The translations under genes were made by a program, and so were the position numbers. A stretch of 64,000 nt of DNA, from the NCBI RefSeq assembly GCF_022096995.1, contig NZ_JACXGQ010000006.1:147180-211179 (forward strand), given 5' to 3'. Below are positions 43,332-52,713 of the stretch, piece by piece (position 1 is the stretch's first letter; each line of letters begins with the position of its first letter). The stretch comes from Yoonia sp. I 8.24 (GTDB taxonomy: Bacteria > Pseudomonadota > Alphaproteobacteria > Rhodobacterales > Rhodobacteraceae). The notes beneath the pieces were generated by a model. That model did not search any database. It saw only the letters and a list, made by a program, of their open reading frames with translations, and was not told the origin of the DNA.

Positions 43332-44810
43332 ATGGCTAAAGTCAAGAAACAACCCCGTCCTAAGGCGCAGACCCCAAAGGGTTTTCGCGACTATTTTGGT
43401 GCAGAGGTGGCGCAGCGCACCGAGATGCTGACCAAGATTGCCGGGGTCTATCATCGCTATGGTTTTGACGCGCTGGAAACATCGGCTGTGGAAACGGTCG
43501 AGGCTTTGGGTAAATTTTTACCCGATGTGGATAGACCGAACGAAGGCGTGTTCGCCTGGGAAGAGGACAAGGATTGGTTGGCGTTGCGCTATGATTTGAC
43601 AGCGCCCTTGGCGCGTGTCGCAGCGCAATATCGCAATGATCTGCCTTCGCCTTACCGTCGTTATGCGATGGGTCCAGTATGGCGCAATGAGAAACCCGGC
43701 CCCGGTCGGTTCCGTCAATTTTATCAATGTGATGCGGATACGGTTGGCGCGTCTAGCGTGGCTGCCGACGCCGAAATCTGCGCGATGCTGTCAGATACGC
43801 TAGAGGTCGTGGGCATTCCGCGCGGCGATTATGTTGTACGCGTCAATAACCGCAAAGTGCTGAACGGCGTGATGGATGTCGCCGGTCTTTTAGGTGACGA
43901 CAAAGAGGCTGAGCGCGGCATCGTGCTGCGCGCGATTGATAAGCTTGACCGTCTTGGCGTGGACGGCGTCCGTGCGTTGCTGGGTGAAGGCCGCAAAGAT
44001 GGCAGCGGTGATTTCACCAAAGGAGCCGGGCTTGGTGATGAACAAGCGCAGATCGTCATGGGCTTTATGGATGCAAAGCGCGCCAACGGGCCTGAAACGG
44101 TTGCGCGGTTGCGTGAACTGGTGTCCGGGTCGCAGGTTGGTGCTGATGGCGTGGCTGAGCTGGAAACGATGGCGGAATTGCTTGATGCGGGCGGCTACAG
44201 TGCAGACCGGATTGAGATTGACCCTTCTGTCGTGCGAGGTCTTGGCTATTATACCGGCCCTGTGTTTGAGGCTGAATTGACGTTCGAAGTGACCGATGAA
44301 AAGGGGCGTCCGCGCAACTTTGGCTCTGTTGCAGGTGGTGGGCGTTATGATGATCTGGTGAAGCGTTTCACCGGTCAAGAAGTACCCGCTACGGGTGTAT
44401 CCATTGGCGTCGACCGCTTGTTGGCAGCGCTACATGCCAAGGGGCGGCTTGATAAAACGATGGATGGTCCCGTCGTTGTGACCGTGATGGATCGTGCGCG
44501 TATGGCGGATTATCAGGGCATGGTCGCCGAGCTGCGTAATGCTGGTATCCGGGCAGAGGTCTATCTGGGTAACCCCAAGAATTTCGGCAACCAGTTGAAA
44601 TACGCAGACAAACGCAATTCACCTGCTGCGGTGATCGCGGGCGGTGATGAATTTGATGCGGGTATGGTGCAGGTCAAAGATTTGATCTTGGGCGCGGAAA
44701 TCGCGAAGAACGCCACGCTTGAAGAATGGAAAGATCGCCCCAGCCAATACGAAGTACCGCGTGATCAACTGGTTGCCAAGCTACGCGAAATTCTGGATGG
44801 GCAGGGCTAA
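43332..44810 (+). CDS. hisS: Histidyl-tRNA synthetase
   Basis: 492 residues, class II synthetase. Motif 2 region is [17 protein letters not shown], the histidine motifs are RGLGYYTGP and GGGRYDDLV, and the C-terminal anticodon-binding domain contains [17 protein letters not shown]. It charges tRNA-His. The stop overlaps the hisZ start (TAATG), placing it in one transcript with hisZ and hisG. Confidence 0.97.
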   Translation: MAKVKKQPRPKAQTPKGFRDYFGAEVAQRTEMLTKIAGVYHRYGFDALETSAVETVEALGKFLPDVDRPNEGVFAWEEDKDWLALRYDLTAPLARVAAQYRNDLPSPYRRYAMGPVWRNEKPGPGRFRQFYQCDADTVGASSVAADAEICAMLSDTLEVVGIPRGDYVVRVNNRKVLNGVMDVAGLLGDDKEAERGIVLRAIDKLDRLGVDGVRALLGEGRKDGSGDFTKGAGLGDEQAQIVMGFMDAKRANGPETVARLRELVSGSQVGADGVAELETMAELLDAGGYSADRIEIDPSVVRGLGYYTGPVFEAELTFEVTDEKGRPRNFGSVAGGGRYDDLVKRFTGQEVPATGVSIGVDRLLAALHAKGRLDKTMDGPVVVTVMDRARMADYQGMVAELRNAGIRAEVYLGNPKNFGNQLKYADKRNSPAAVIAGGDEFDAGMVQVKDLILGAEIAKNATLEEWKDRPSQYEVPRDQLVAKLREILDGQG

Positions 44811-45883
44811 TGCCAAATTCACCTCAAATTCTCGCGGAGGCGTATCGCCTGCGTGATTTGTTTGCCACCCAAGGCGCGCAAATGATCGAAGCCGATGTGT
44901 TGCAATCGGCGGAAACCTTGCTGGATCTTTACGGCGAAGACATTCGGGCGCGTGCCTATCTGACCTCTGATCCGCTGCGCGGTGAAATGGTGTTGCGGCC
45001 TGATTTCACTGTGCCCGTTGTGCAAATGCATATGCAAACCCATGCGGATCCTGCGCGCTATGCTTATGCGGGCAAGGTGTTTCGCAAGCAAGAAAACGAC
45101 GAAACCCGTGCGAATGAATATATGCAAGTGGGCTATGAGGTTTTTGACGGCAAAAACCCTGCGGCGACAGATGCCGAAGTCTTTGCTGTGATCGCGGATG
45201 CGTTGGCGGGACTGCCGGTGCGTGCGGCCACGGGGGATATTGGTATTCTCACGGCGGCTGTTCATGGACTGCGGACGAGTGACGCGCGTAAGGCGGCATT
45301 GCTGCGCCATATTTGGCGGCCCCACCGGTTTAAATCGCTGTTGAAACGCTACGCCGGTGGCAAAGTGCCTGCAACGCGCACTGCCTTGTTGGCGGCGGCC
45401 GATCCATTTGCCGACGCCGGACCTGCTATTGGGATGCGAAGCCGCGCAGAGGTCGAGGCGCGGATCGCGGCCCTACGCGCTGATGCGCAAGAACCGCCGA
45501 TCTCAACCGATGAGGTCATGCTGATCGACGCCATTTTGGATCTGCGTGAGACAACCCCAAATGTGTTGAGCCATCTGCGCGATATCGCCGTGGATATGCC
45601 CGCGATTTCGCATGCTGTGTCCCGGATGGAGGCGCGCGCCAGCGCATTGGATGCGCGCGGTGTTGATGTTGATCACTTGGAATTCGAAGGCAGCTACGGT
45701 CGCAGTTCGTTGGAATATTACGATGGGTTCGTGTTTGGTTTCTACGCAACGGCGCGCCCTGATTTGCCACCTGTCGCAACGGGTGGGCGCTATGATGCGC
45801 TGACCGCGCGTTTGGGTGAAGGGCGGGCTGTGCCTGCGGTGGGCGGGGTGATCCGGCCTGATTTAGCTTTGGGACTCAAATGA
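44810..45883 (+). CDS. hisZ: ATP phosphoribosyltransferase regulatory subunit HisZ
   Basis: 357 residues, a HisRS-like protein without synthetase function. It keeps LRPDFTVPVV and the tail GGRYDALTARLG but lacks a full class II active site and the anticodon domain. HisZ is required with short-form HisG to make the first enzyme of histidine synthesis. Start codon overlaps hisS; its TGA overlaps the hisG ATG (ATGA). Confidence 0.93.
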   Translation: MPNSPQILAEAYRLRDLFATQGAQMIEADVLQSAETLLDLYGEDIRARAYLTSDPLRGEMVLRPDFTVPVVQMHMQTHADPARYAYAGKVFRKQENDETRANEYMQVGYEVFDGKNPAATDAEVFAVIADALAGLPVRAATGDIGILTAAVHGLRTSDARKAALLRHIWRPHRFKSLLKRYAGGKVPATRTALLAAADPFADAGPAIGMRSRAEVEARIAALRADAQEPPISTDEVMLIDAILDLRETTPNVLSHLRDIAVDMPAISHAVSRMEARASALDARGVDVDHLEFEGSYGRSSLEYYDGFVFGFYATARPDLPPVATGGRYDALTARLGEGRAVPAVGGVIRPDLALGLK

Positions 45884-46572
45884 TGTTAAAGCTGGGTGTG
45901 CCGTCAAAAGGGCGGTTGATGGAAAAGACCTTTGACTGGTTTGGCAGCCGTGGTGTGACCTTGCGAAAGTCAGGGTCGGACCGTGAATATGCGGGCGAAG
46001 TCTCGGGGATTGAAGGCATCGAATTGGTGTTGCTCTCTGCGGGTGAAATTCCACGCGAATTGGCGGCGGGCAATATTCATCTTGGGGTCACGGGCTCTGA
46101 TTTGGTCCGCGAAAAGCTGGCCAATTGGGATAGCCAAGTGGGTGAGCTGGCCTTGATGGGCTTTGGTGGTGCGGATTTGATTATCGCGGTGCCGCAGGCG
46201 TGGGTCGATGTTGATACGCTTGATGATCTTGATGCTGCGGCGGCTGCCTTTCGTGCTGCGCATGGGTTTCGGATGCGGATCGCGACGAAATATCACCGCC
46301 TCGTGCGGGAATTCCTGCGCGAGCAGGGCGTTGCCGATTATCAACTGATCGACAGCCAAGGCGCAACCGAAGGCACCGTAAAGAATGAAACCGCCGAAGC
46401 GATTGCAGATATTACCTCAACTGGGGAAACCTTGCGCGCCAATGGGCTGAAGATTTTGGACGATGGGCTGATTCATGCCTCGCAAGCGACGCTGTTCCGT
46501 GGCCGCCGGATGGATTGGACAGATGAGCAACGCAAAACGCTGAAGACGCTGCAGATGGTATTAGGAATATGA
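45880..46572 (+). CDS. hisG: ATP phosphoribosyltransferase catalytic subunit HisG (short form)
   Basis: 230 residues, the short form that lacks the C-terminal regulatory domain, in keeping with hisZ next to it. Motifs are LGVPSKGRLMEKT at the start, LGVTGSDLV, and the PRPP-binding DSQGATEGTVKNETAE. Two ATGs (45880, 45883) are possible. It condenses ATP and PRPP. PRPP is also the product of PhnN in the phosphonate island. Confidence 0.95.
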   Translation: MMLKLGVPSKGRLMEKTFDWFGSRGVTLRKSGSDREYAGEVSGIEGIELVLLSAGEIPRELAAGNIHLGVTGSDLVREKLANWDSQVGELALMGFGGADLIIAVPQAWVDVDTLDDLDAAAAAFRAAHGFRMRIATKYHRLVREFLREQGVADYQLIDSQGATEGTVKNETAEAIADITSTGETLRANGLKILDDGLIHASQATLFRGRRMDWTDEQRKTLKTLQMVLGI

Positions 46573-47108
46573 GAGGTCTCTTCGCAGCGCTCGTTTTCTT
46601 GCCGGTGTCGGCATTCGCGGATACGCAATATTGGGACTACGGCGCGTGGACCGTCCGGGTCGAGCGCGTTGATACGGGCGAGGACCTGCGCATATTTTGC
46701 ACCGCATCAACAGGCGGGGATGGATTGCCAGCGCTACGCATTGCTGTCTCCAACGGCGATGCGCTGCCGCCTTACGTCTATCCAGCCCCGATTTTGCACG
46801 AATCCGCGCCGCGTGGCTATACGACCATGATGCAAGACGGGCAACGGGTGCAGTTTGAATTTGACCGGGACGGCGTGACCGAAGGCTTTGTACAATCATT
46901 TTATGACGAAGACGGCATTCTGCAGGCCCAAGCCGCTGCGCATGCGGATGATAGCCTATGGCTTTTGCAGACTATGCGGCATGCGGATCAGATGTGGATT
47001 ACCCGCGGTGGAGAGGTCATCTATGGCGCATCATTGGCAGGGTTCACCGCATCTTATGGCAAGATCGCGGAACAATGCGGATTTCCTACAGTTGGGGTTA
47101 TTGAATAG
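46569..47108 (+). CDS. Secreted protein of unknown function after hisG
   Basis: 179 residues with a signal peptide (MRGLFAALVFLPVSAFA). The mature part looks beta-rich with two Cys (FCTAS, EQCGFP). The ATG overlaps the hisG stop (ATGA), so it is co-translated with histidine genes although a periplasmic protein has no obvious link to them. No family recognised. Confidence 0.7.
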   Translation: MRGLFAALVFLPVSAFADTQYWDYGAWTVRVERVDTGEDLRIFCTASTGGDGLPALRIAVSNGDALPPYVYPAPILHESAPRGYTTMMQDGQRVQFEFDRDGVTEGFVQSFYDEDGILQAQAAAHADDSLWLLQTMRHADQMWITRGGEVIYGASLAGFTASYGKIAEQCGFPTVGVIE

Positions 47109-47119
47109 AGTTGTTGCGC

Positions 47120-47551
47120 TTAGCGCACCCCGATGTCAGCCAGTGCTTTAGATAGCTCTGGCGGCAGCGCCGTTTCTGCTTGCTGCTCTGCGGTCAGGTC
47201 TTCGGGCGCATCCTCAGCCGCCAAATAGCGCCAGCCTTGAAACGCGCGGCGTGGCGTTGCCGCAACACGGATCAGCCCCGGTTTGCTGACAATCGCGCAG
47301 CGCCTTATGCCATCCTCACTGATGACCTCATCAAGGCGCAAAATGGGTTGGCGGCATTGGATCACCCCTTTGATCACCCAATAAATAGACCCACCGTTCA
47401 GGATTTCGTCGCTGCGTTTGGGCCACATGCGGGTGATATGGCGGGGATAGCCATCAGCGGTTTGCGCGTGGCGGGTGTTTTGCCATGTGTCCAACCCGGC
47501 GACATCATCGGTGCCAACCGAAAGCTTTACTATATTTATACAACTACTCAC
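47120..47551 (-). CDS. DUF1489 family protein
   Basis: 143 residues, probably from the GTG at 47551. The family's conserved stretch is present: RMWPKRSDEILNGGSIYWV followed by IKGVIQCRQPIL, and RRAFQGWRYL near the end. DUF1489 is widespread in alphaproteobacteria, with unknown function. Convergent with the secreted-protein gene and divergent from nrdJ. Confidence 0.85.
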   Translation of the reverse strand: MSSCINIVKLSVGTDDVAGLDTWQNTRHAQTADGYPRHITRMWPKRSDEILNGGSIYWVIKGVIQCRQPILRLDEVISEDGIRRCAIVSKPGLIRVAATPRRAFQGWRYLAAEDAPEDLTAEQQAETALPPELSKALADIGVR

Positions 47552-47699
47552 CGCGAACCCCTAGGTGTTGTGGTTGCTGTCCTTTATACGCCGGTAGCGA
47601 CAGCGATGAAAGCAGGTTTGTGACTTTGCTTTTGGTACTGTTGGACCTATGCTATTTTTCCAGCCCGCCCCCAGTTCAGAATCAACCAAGGATCATCCC

Positions 47700-49982
47700 A
47701 TGACCACCTTTGCTGCACCAATCGCTGAACAAATTTGGGACATGAAATACCGGTTCAAAGAGGCGGACGGCACTCCGATTGATCAAACCGTGGAAGACAG
47801 CTGGCGGCGCATCGCAAAAGCTTTGGCTGTGGTGGAGAAAGACCCCGCAGTATGGGAGACGAAATTCTACGACGCCTTGGTCGATTTCAAATACCTTCCT
47901 GCGGGACGGATCACAGCAGGCGCGGGCACTGCGCGGTCAGTGACCCTGTTCAACTGTTTTGTCATGGGCACAATCCCAGATGATATGGGCGGTATCTTTG
48001 ACATGCTCAAAGAGGCCGCGCTGACAATGCAGCAAGGCGGGGGCATTGGGTATGACTTTAGCACGGTGCGCCCCAAAGGGGCAGCGGTGCAAGGCGTGGC
48101 TGCGGATGCATCGGGCCCGCTGTCATTCATGGATGTTTGGGATGCGATGTGCCGCACCATCATGTCGGCGGGATCGCGACGCGGTGCGATGATGGCGACG
48201 ATGCGCTGTGATCACCCGGATGTCGAAGATTTCATCACCGCAAAATCAGATGCCGCCCGCTTGCGTATGTTCAATATGTCGGTGCTGATTACTGATCCGT
48301 TTATGACGGCAGTTAAGGCGGATGGACCTTGGGATCTGGTGTTTGACGGCAAGATCTACCGGACCGTGCAGGCCCGCGAACTCTGGGATGCGATTATGCA
48401 ATCGACCTATGATTACGCCGAACCCGGTGTGATTTTTATCGACCGGATCAACCAGATGAATAATCTATCCTATTGCGAAACAATCGCGGCGACGAACCCA
48501 TGTGGCGAACAACCGCTGCCGCCCTACGGGGCTTGTTTGCTCGGGTCGATCAATATGGCGCGATTGGTGAGCGATCCATTCGGTGCGGCTGCTGCGCTTG
48601 ATATTGATGCGATGACCGATCTGGTCGCGACGGCCGTGCGGATGATGGACAACGTGGTTGATACATCAAAATTTCCGCTTGAGGCCCAGGCGCAAGAGGC
48701 CGCTGCGAAGCGCCGAATTGGGTTGGGGGTGACAGGGCTGGCGGATGCCTTGTTGATGGTTGGTCTGCGCTATGGGTCAGAGGAAGCGGCGCGTCAGACG
48801 GACCAATGGATGCAAGCGATTGCGCGCGCCGCCTATCTGGCGTCGGTAGGTTTGGCAAAGGAAAAGGGTGCGTTCCCATTGTTTGACGCCGATAAGTATC
48901 TGGCGAGCGGCGCAATGAAGAACATGGATGCGGATGTAAAAGATGCCATCCGTCAATACGGCATACGAAATGCACTTTTGACGTCAATCGCGCCGACGGG
49001 TACGATCAGCCTTTATGCGGGCAATGTGTCATCTGGGATCGAACCTGTGTTCGCTTATGCATATACCCGCAAAGTTTTGCAAAAGGATGGGTCGCGTACC
49101 GAAGAAGAGGTCGTGGATTACGCCGTACAGATGTGGCGCGACCTCAAAGGCGATGCGCAGCTACCCGATCATTTCGTGAATGCGCAGACCCTTGCCCCGC
49201 TGGACCACGTCCGCATGCAGGCCGCCGCACAAAAATGGATCGACAGCTCAATCTCCAAGACAATTAACTGCCCCGAAGACATCAGCTTTGACGCGTTTAA
49301 AGAGGTTTATATGGCCGCTTGGGACCAAGGCTGCAAAGGCTGCACAACCTACCGGCCCAACGATGTGACCGGGTCGGTTCTATCCGTGTCCGAAGAAATA
49401 TCCCCCGCCGAACGCCCCGATCAAATGCGCGACAGCGAAGATGGATCCGAAGTGATCTATATGTCCGAACCGCTGGATCGCCCGAATGAATTGGAAGGTG
49501 CGACCTATAAAATCAAGTGGCCCGAATCCGAGCATGCGATTTACATCACCATTAACGATCTGGTGATCGCGGGGCATCGCCGCCCATTCGAGGTATTCAT
49601 CAATTCCAAGAACATGGAGCATTTCGCGTGGACGGTCGCGCTCACTCGGATGATCAGCGCGGTATTTCGGCGCGGTGGCGATGTGTCATTTGTGGTTGAA
49701 GAGCTCAAGGCTGTGTTCGACCCGCGTGGCGGCGCATGGATGCAAGGCAAATACGTGCCATCGATCTTGGCAGCCATTGGCGGCGTGATCGAAAAGCACA
49801 TGGTCGCAATTGGTTTCCTCGCGGGGGAGGGAATGGGGCTCAAAAGCGATCCTCAGGCCGAAGTCGTCGCCATCAACGGTAACCCTCGCGGCAAATCCTG
49901 TCCATCCTGCGGGGCCTATGACTTGCGTATGGTCGAAGGCTGCATGACCTGTGGGTCCTGCGGACACTCTAAATGTGGTTAA
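47700..49982 (+). CDS. nrdJ: Vitamin B12-dependent ribonucleotide reductase (class II)
   Basis: 760 residues from ATG 47700, with AAGGATC upstream. The N-terminal active-site Cys is in TLFNCFVMG, the finger loop is NPCGEQPLPPYG, and the C-terminal part has TSCPD-like sequence then the Cys-rich tail CPSCGAYDL, CMTCGSCGHSKCG, which passes electrons to the active site. It makes deoxyribonucleotides using adenosylcobalamin without oxygen. I looked for a cobalamin riboswitch or NrdR boxes in the 148 nt upstream and saw no convincing one. Confidence 0.95.
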   Translation: MTTFAAPIAEQIWDMKYRFKEADGTPIDQTVEDSWRRIAKALAVVEKDPAVWETKFYDALVDFKYLPAGRITAGAGTARSVTLFNCFVMGTIPDDMGGIFDMLKEAALTMQQGGGIGYDFSTVRPKGAAVQGVAADASGPLSFMDVWDAMCRTIMSAGSRRGAMMATMRCDHPDVEDFITAKSDAARLRMFNMSVLITDPFMTAVKADGPWDLVFDGKIYRTVQARELWDAIMQSTYDYAEPGVIFIDRINQMNNLSYCETIAATNPCGEQPLPPYGACLLGSINMARLVSDPFGAAAALDIDAMTDLVATAVRMMDNVVDTSKFPLEAQAQEAAAKRRIGLGVTGLADALLMVGLRYGSEEAARQTDQWMQAIARAAYLASVGLAKEKGAFPLFDADKYLASGAMKNMDADVKDAIRQYGIRNALLTSIAPTGTISLYAGNVSSGIEPVFAYAYTRKVLQKDGSRTEEEVVDYAVQMWRDLKGDAQLPDHFVNAQTLAPLDHVRMQAAAQKWIDSSISKTINCPEDISFDAFKEVYMAAWDQGCKGCTTYRPNDVTGSVLSVSEEISPAERPDQMRDSEDGSEVIYMSEPLDRPNELEGATYKIKWPESEHAIYITINDLVIAGHRRPFEVFINSKNMEHFAWTVALTRMISAVFRRGGDVSFVVEELKAVFDPRGGAWMQGKYVPSILAAIGGVIEKHMVAIGFLAGEGMGLKSDPQAEVVAINGNPRGKSCPSCGAYDLRMVEGCMTCGSCGHSKCG

Positions 49983-50117
49983 GGCTCAATTGCGAAGTTT
50001 GTGTGGGTGTGAAGTGACCCATAGGTCGCCCATTTCGTTCTAACTCGGGTCCATGATCTACACATAGGTTGTACATTGAGCGGCTTTGCGATGAGCGAGA
50101 ACGCCTTTTTGGGTTTC

Positions 50118-50216
50118 TTATTTGCCTTTGGCCATCTTGCTTGCGGGCTTTTTCCAGAGGCCGCATGGTGCTTTGCGTAGGATCAGCTTATAGTTATTCC
50201 CAATTCTCAGCGGAGT
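50118..50216 (-). pseudogene. Remnant of a protein C-terminus (copy 1)
   Basis: A - strand frame reads RIGNNYKLILRKAPCGLW and ends at a stop at 50118-50120. The LILRKA part recurs at 54440-54460 in the same orientation (19 of 21 nt identical). It looks like the tail of an unidentified protein. No intact gene surrounds it. Confidence 0.3.
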
Positions 50217-50223
50217 AAGTCCC

Positions 50224-50526
50224 TTGCAAGATATTCTCTCGACTCTATCCGCAAATCTAGGCGACGAAGTCATAGGGCTGATAGGCGGTGCGCTTTTCTT
50301 CGGGTCATGGATGCTACAGGCCTACGAGTCGCGGCAGATGGGCCGGCCAACGGTTTCACCACGCTTCTTTGCGATCCGTGCCGCGGCTTCTGCACTGCTT
50401 GCCGTTGAAGGCATTCGCGCTGAATCTTTTTCAGTTTTTGCCGTTATGGCAGCTACAGGCCTATTAATGCTCTACAACCTATACTTGGCGCTGAAGGTTG
50501 CCCAATCAGATGGCGACGGTAAGTAG
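50224..50526 (+). CDS. Small LAB_N-like membrane protein
   Basis: 100 residues, starting at a TTG (50224) with GGAG 8 nt upstream. Three membrane helices; the sequence GGALFFGSWMLQAYESRQMG and the final LLMLYNLYLAL resemble the lipid-A-disaccharide-synthase N-terminal (LAB_N) domain, which also occurs as a stand-alone protein next to glycosyltransferases. A role in lipid-linked sugar transfer with the glycosyltransferase at 51204-52211 is inferred. It overlaps the end of the convergent methyltransferase by 21 nt. Confidence 0.7.
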   Translation: MQDILSTLSANLGDEVIGLIGGALFFGSWMLQAYESRQMGRPTVSPRFFAIRAAASALLAVEGIRAESFSVFAVMAATGLLMLYNLYLALKVAQSDGDGK

Positions 50527-51207
50527 GGCCGTTGAATCGGGTAATGGCAGGCAGACGGCTAGCCCTTCTTTGGCATCAACTGACAAACCACTCGCTGACG
50601 CCGCATCGCGATACCGCTTCCGTTTGAAATCATCGAGCAGAATAACTCCGCCTGGTGCCAATCGCGAAATGGCCGCCGTCAGGCAAGCTTCGCGTGCACG
50701 CCCGTCAATAACAATCAGATCAAAATCGCCGGATACGTCGCCGATCGCCGCTACGTAGTCGTCAAAAAATTGGCCGTCAAAGCCACGCTTATTCGAGCCA
50801 ATGTTCCCTTTCGTTTGTGACCCGACGTGGTGTAATGCGACTTTCGACCCATTTGGCGAGGCGTCGAGACGCAACTGGACTTCGCGTGCCCAATCCAAGT
50901 CGTGCTCAATTGACGTAACTTGTTTCGCCCGAGCGGCGAGCCAAAGCGTGCTAGCCCCACTTCCCCATTCAAGAACACGTGCGTCGGGTCGTGCAGCAAG
51001 GATTTCATCGACGGCCTCAATCGCGTCAAAGGTCCACCACGGCAACTCTAAGTGAATTAAGTCGTCGAGATCATAAATTGCAAACAGCGAACGAAACCAG
51101 CGTGCTCGTCGGCTCTTGTGCCGCTCTAGCAATTTCAAAGCACCTAGCGGTCGCAAAACCGCACGAAGGCCTCGAAATATTTTCACATATAGTTGGATAA
51201 TAATCAT
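50506..51207 (-). CDS. Class I SAM-dependent methyltransferase-like protein
   Basis: 233 residues. The SAM-binding motif is RVLEWGSGASTLWLA near residue 78, with SIEHDLDWA at the end of the second strand, FDLIVIDGR at motif II/III and GGVILLDDF at the fourth strand. The basic N-terminus (HKSRRARWF) may contact membrane or nucleic acid. The start overlaps the glycosyltransferase stop by 4 nt. The acceptor is unknown; the envelope is likely from context. Confidence 0.8.
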   Translation of the reverse strand: MIIIQLYVKIFRGLRAVLRPLGALKLLERHKSRRARWFRSLFAIYDLDDLIHLELPWWTFDAIEAVDEILAARPDARVLEWGSGASTLWLAARAKQVTSIEHDLDWAREVQLRLDASPNGSKVALHHVGSQTKGNIGSNKRGFDGQFFDDYVAAIGDVSGDFDLIVIDGRAREACLTAAISRLAPGGVILLDDFKRKRYRDAASASGLSVDAKEGLAVCLPLPDSTALLTVAI

Positions 51208-52211
51208 AGTGTTTCTTCGACACCCTCGATCCGATCAATTACATATTTATCTAGCTCTCGTAGGCTAGACGCTTGAAAAAGTTCCCCTAAGAGTCCGACG
51301 CTCACGACCTGTGTACCGGTCACCACAAAGAGAATGCCAATTAGCAAGAGCGGGCGATCACCAATCGGGCCCAGCCCTAGTAGCCAAAGCACGGAAAGGT
51401 ATGCAATAATCAGCCCGCCGAGCAGCATGAGCGGCAGACCGATCATCGCGAAGAAATGAAGCGGTCGTGACTGGTACCGGGTCACAAGTTTGACAGTCGC
51501 CAGGTCAAGAAAGCCTTTCACGATGCGCTTGAAACCATATTTTGATTCACCGTGCTGGCGAGCATGGTGGAGGACCTGAATTTCAGTGACGCTGAACCCG
51601 CTTGAATGCAAGAGTGCAGGCGTAAAACGGTGGAGCTCTCCATATAGGTTCAGGTGCTTGGCTGCGCGCCTAGAATACCCTTTGAATCCGCAGTTTATGT
51701 CGTGAAGATCAATGTGAAACAGACGAGAGGTCATCATGTTGAAGAAACGCGATGGCAAAGTCTTGCCAATTGGATCGTTGCGAGTCGCCTTCCAGCCAGA
51801 AACAACATCGTAACCTGCTTCTAGACCTTCAAGGAACCGTGGAATTTCAGCGGGGTCGTCTTGAAGGTCGGCATCCATTGTTAGAATTGCATCACCAGTC
51901 GCCCGCGAAATACCGGCAGCAAGGGCCGCAGCCTTTCCAAAGTTACGGGTGAACCGTATCAACACAACGTTTGGTTCCCTTCGTGCAATTTCGCTTGCAA
52001 CCTGAGAGCCTCCATCGTTGCTCCCGTCATCAACAAACAGTAACTCCCATGAACGGTCATCACCCGACATCGCTGTCCGGATGCGATCATGAAGCTCAAC
52101 TAAGGAGTCCTTTTCATTAAGAAATGGCACGACAATAGAAACACGGCTGATTTGCTGTGTTCTCTCCTCAGTCACCTTTGTTGCATTGCTCGCCTTTTTC
52201 GGTGCGCTCAT
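51204..52211 (-). CDS. GtrB/ArnC-like polyprenyl-phosphate glycosyltransferase (GT2)
   Basis: 335 residues from ATG 52211. The GT-A domain begins SIVVPFLNEKDSLVEL, has LFVDDGSNDG and the DXD-type MDADLQDDP, and DINCGFKGYSRRA. Two C-terminal helices (MIGLPLMLLGGLIIAYL; LLIGILFVVTGTQVV) anchor it in the membrane. Such enzymes load a sugar onto undecaprenyl phosphate for transfer outside the membrane. Coupled to the methyltransferase gene. Confidence 0.9.
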   Translation of the reverse strand: MSAPKKASNATKVTEERTQQISRVSIVVPFLNEKDSLVELHDRIRTAMSGDDRSWELLFVDDGSNDGGSQVASEIARREPNVVLIRFTRNFGKAAALAAGISRATGDAILTMDADLQDDPAEIPRFLEGLEAGYDVVSGWKATRNDPIGKTLPSRFFNMMTSRLFHIDLHDINCGFKGYSRRAAKHLNLYGELHRFTPALLHSSGFSVTEIQVLHHARQHGESKYGFKRIVKGFLDLATVKLVTRYQSRPLHFFAMIGLPLMLLGGLIIAYLSVLWLLGLGPIGDRPLLLIGILFVVTGTQVVSVGLLGELFQASSLRELDKYVIDRIEGVEETL

Positions 52212-52713
52212 GGTTTGTCTTTGACCTCGATCTGATTTGTATGCCCACGACCCTGCGCTATTCACTTACGATTGTCTTTCAATGCGAGGTAGCAACAGTC
52301 CATTTTTATTCAGTTACTATACTACTCAAACAACTCAATCTAAAACATAAAACATGATAGCCGAACTAAAATTCGTTTATTAAGTCTGGCAAACGACAAA
52401 CACAGCTTGAAGGCAAGTGAAATGAACCAACTGATAGCAAAGACTAAGCTGGTTTCTGGCGGGCATGAAATTTGGCCTATCGGATGATCAAAACCATTCT
52501 ATCAAAGATATTTTTTATGATCCCCACCTTCGATGACAGTTTTCGCGCGCCTTATAGCCATTCGATATATGCCACCTGCATTTCCATCAAGCACGTACCT
52601 TCCACGCGGTCTCTGCTGGGCCGTTTTCAGAGCCGGGAGTTAAACGCCCACTCCAGTTCTTGGGCGTTTCTTGATAATTCACGACTGAACAATTCAGTAC
52701 GGAGAATAGACAG
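52212..52713. other. AT-rich intergenic region between two envelope genes
   Basis: About 500 nt upstream of both the leftward glycosyltransferase and the rightward membrane protein gene. It is AT-rich and has no credible coding region. It holds both promoters and the terminator-like hairpin at 52640-52672, which lies on the + strand before the membrane protein gene. Confidence 0.5.
52640..52672 (+). terminator. Terminator-like hairpin upstream of the membrane protein gene
   Basis: AAACGCCC (52642-52649) and GGGCGTTT (52662-52669) form a perfect 8-bp stem ending in TTTCTTG. No gene lies upstream on this strand within 400 nt, so it would end a leader or small RNA, or act as an attenuator. Confidence 0.6.

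Noticed and set aside
47552..47699. A cobalamin riboswitch or NrdR boxes upstream of nrdJ
   Set aside because: The gap is too short for a full cobalamin riboswitch and I found no B12-box-like sequence or paired NrdR boxes.
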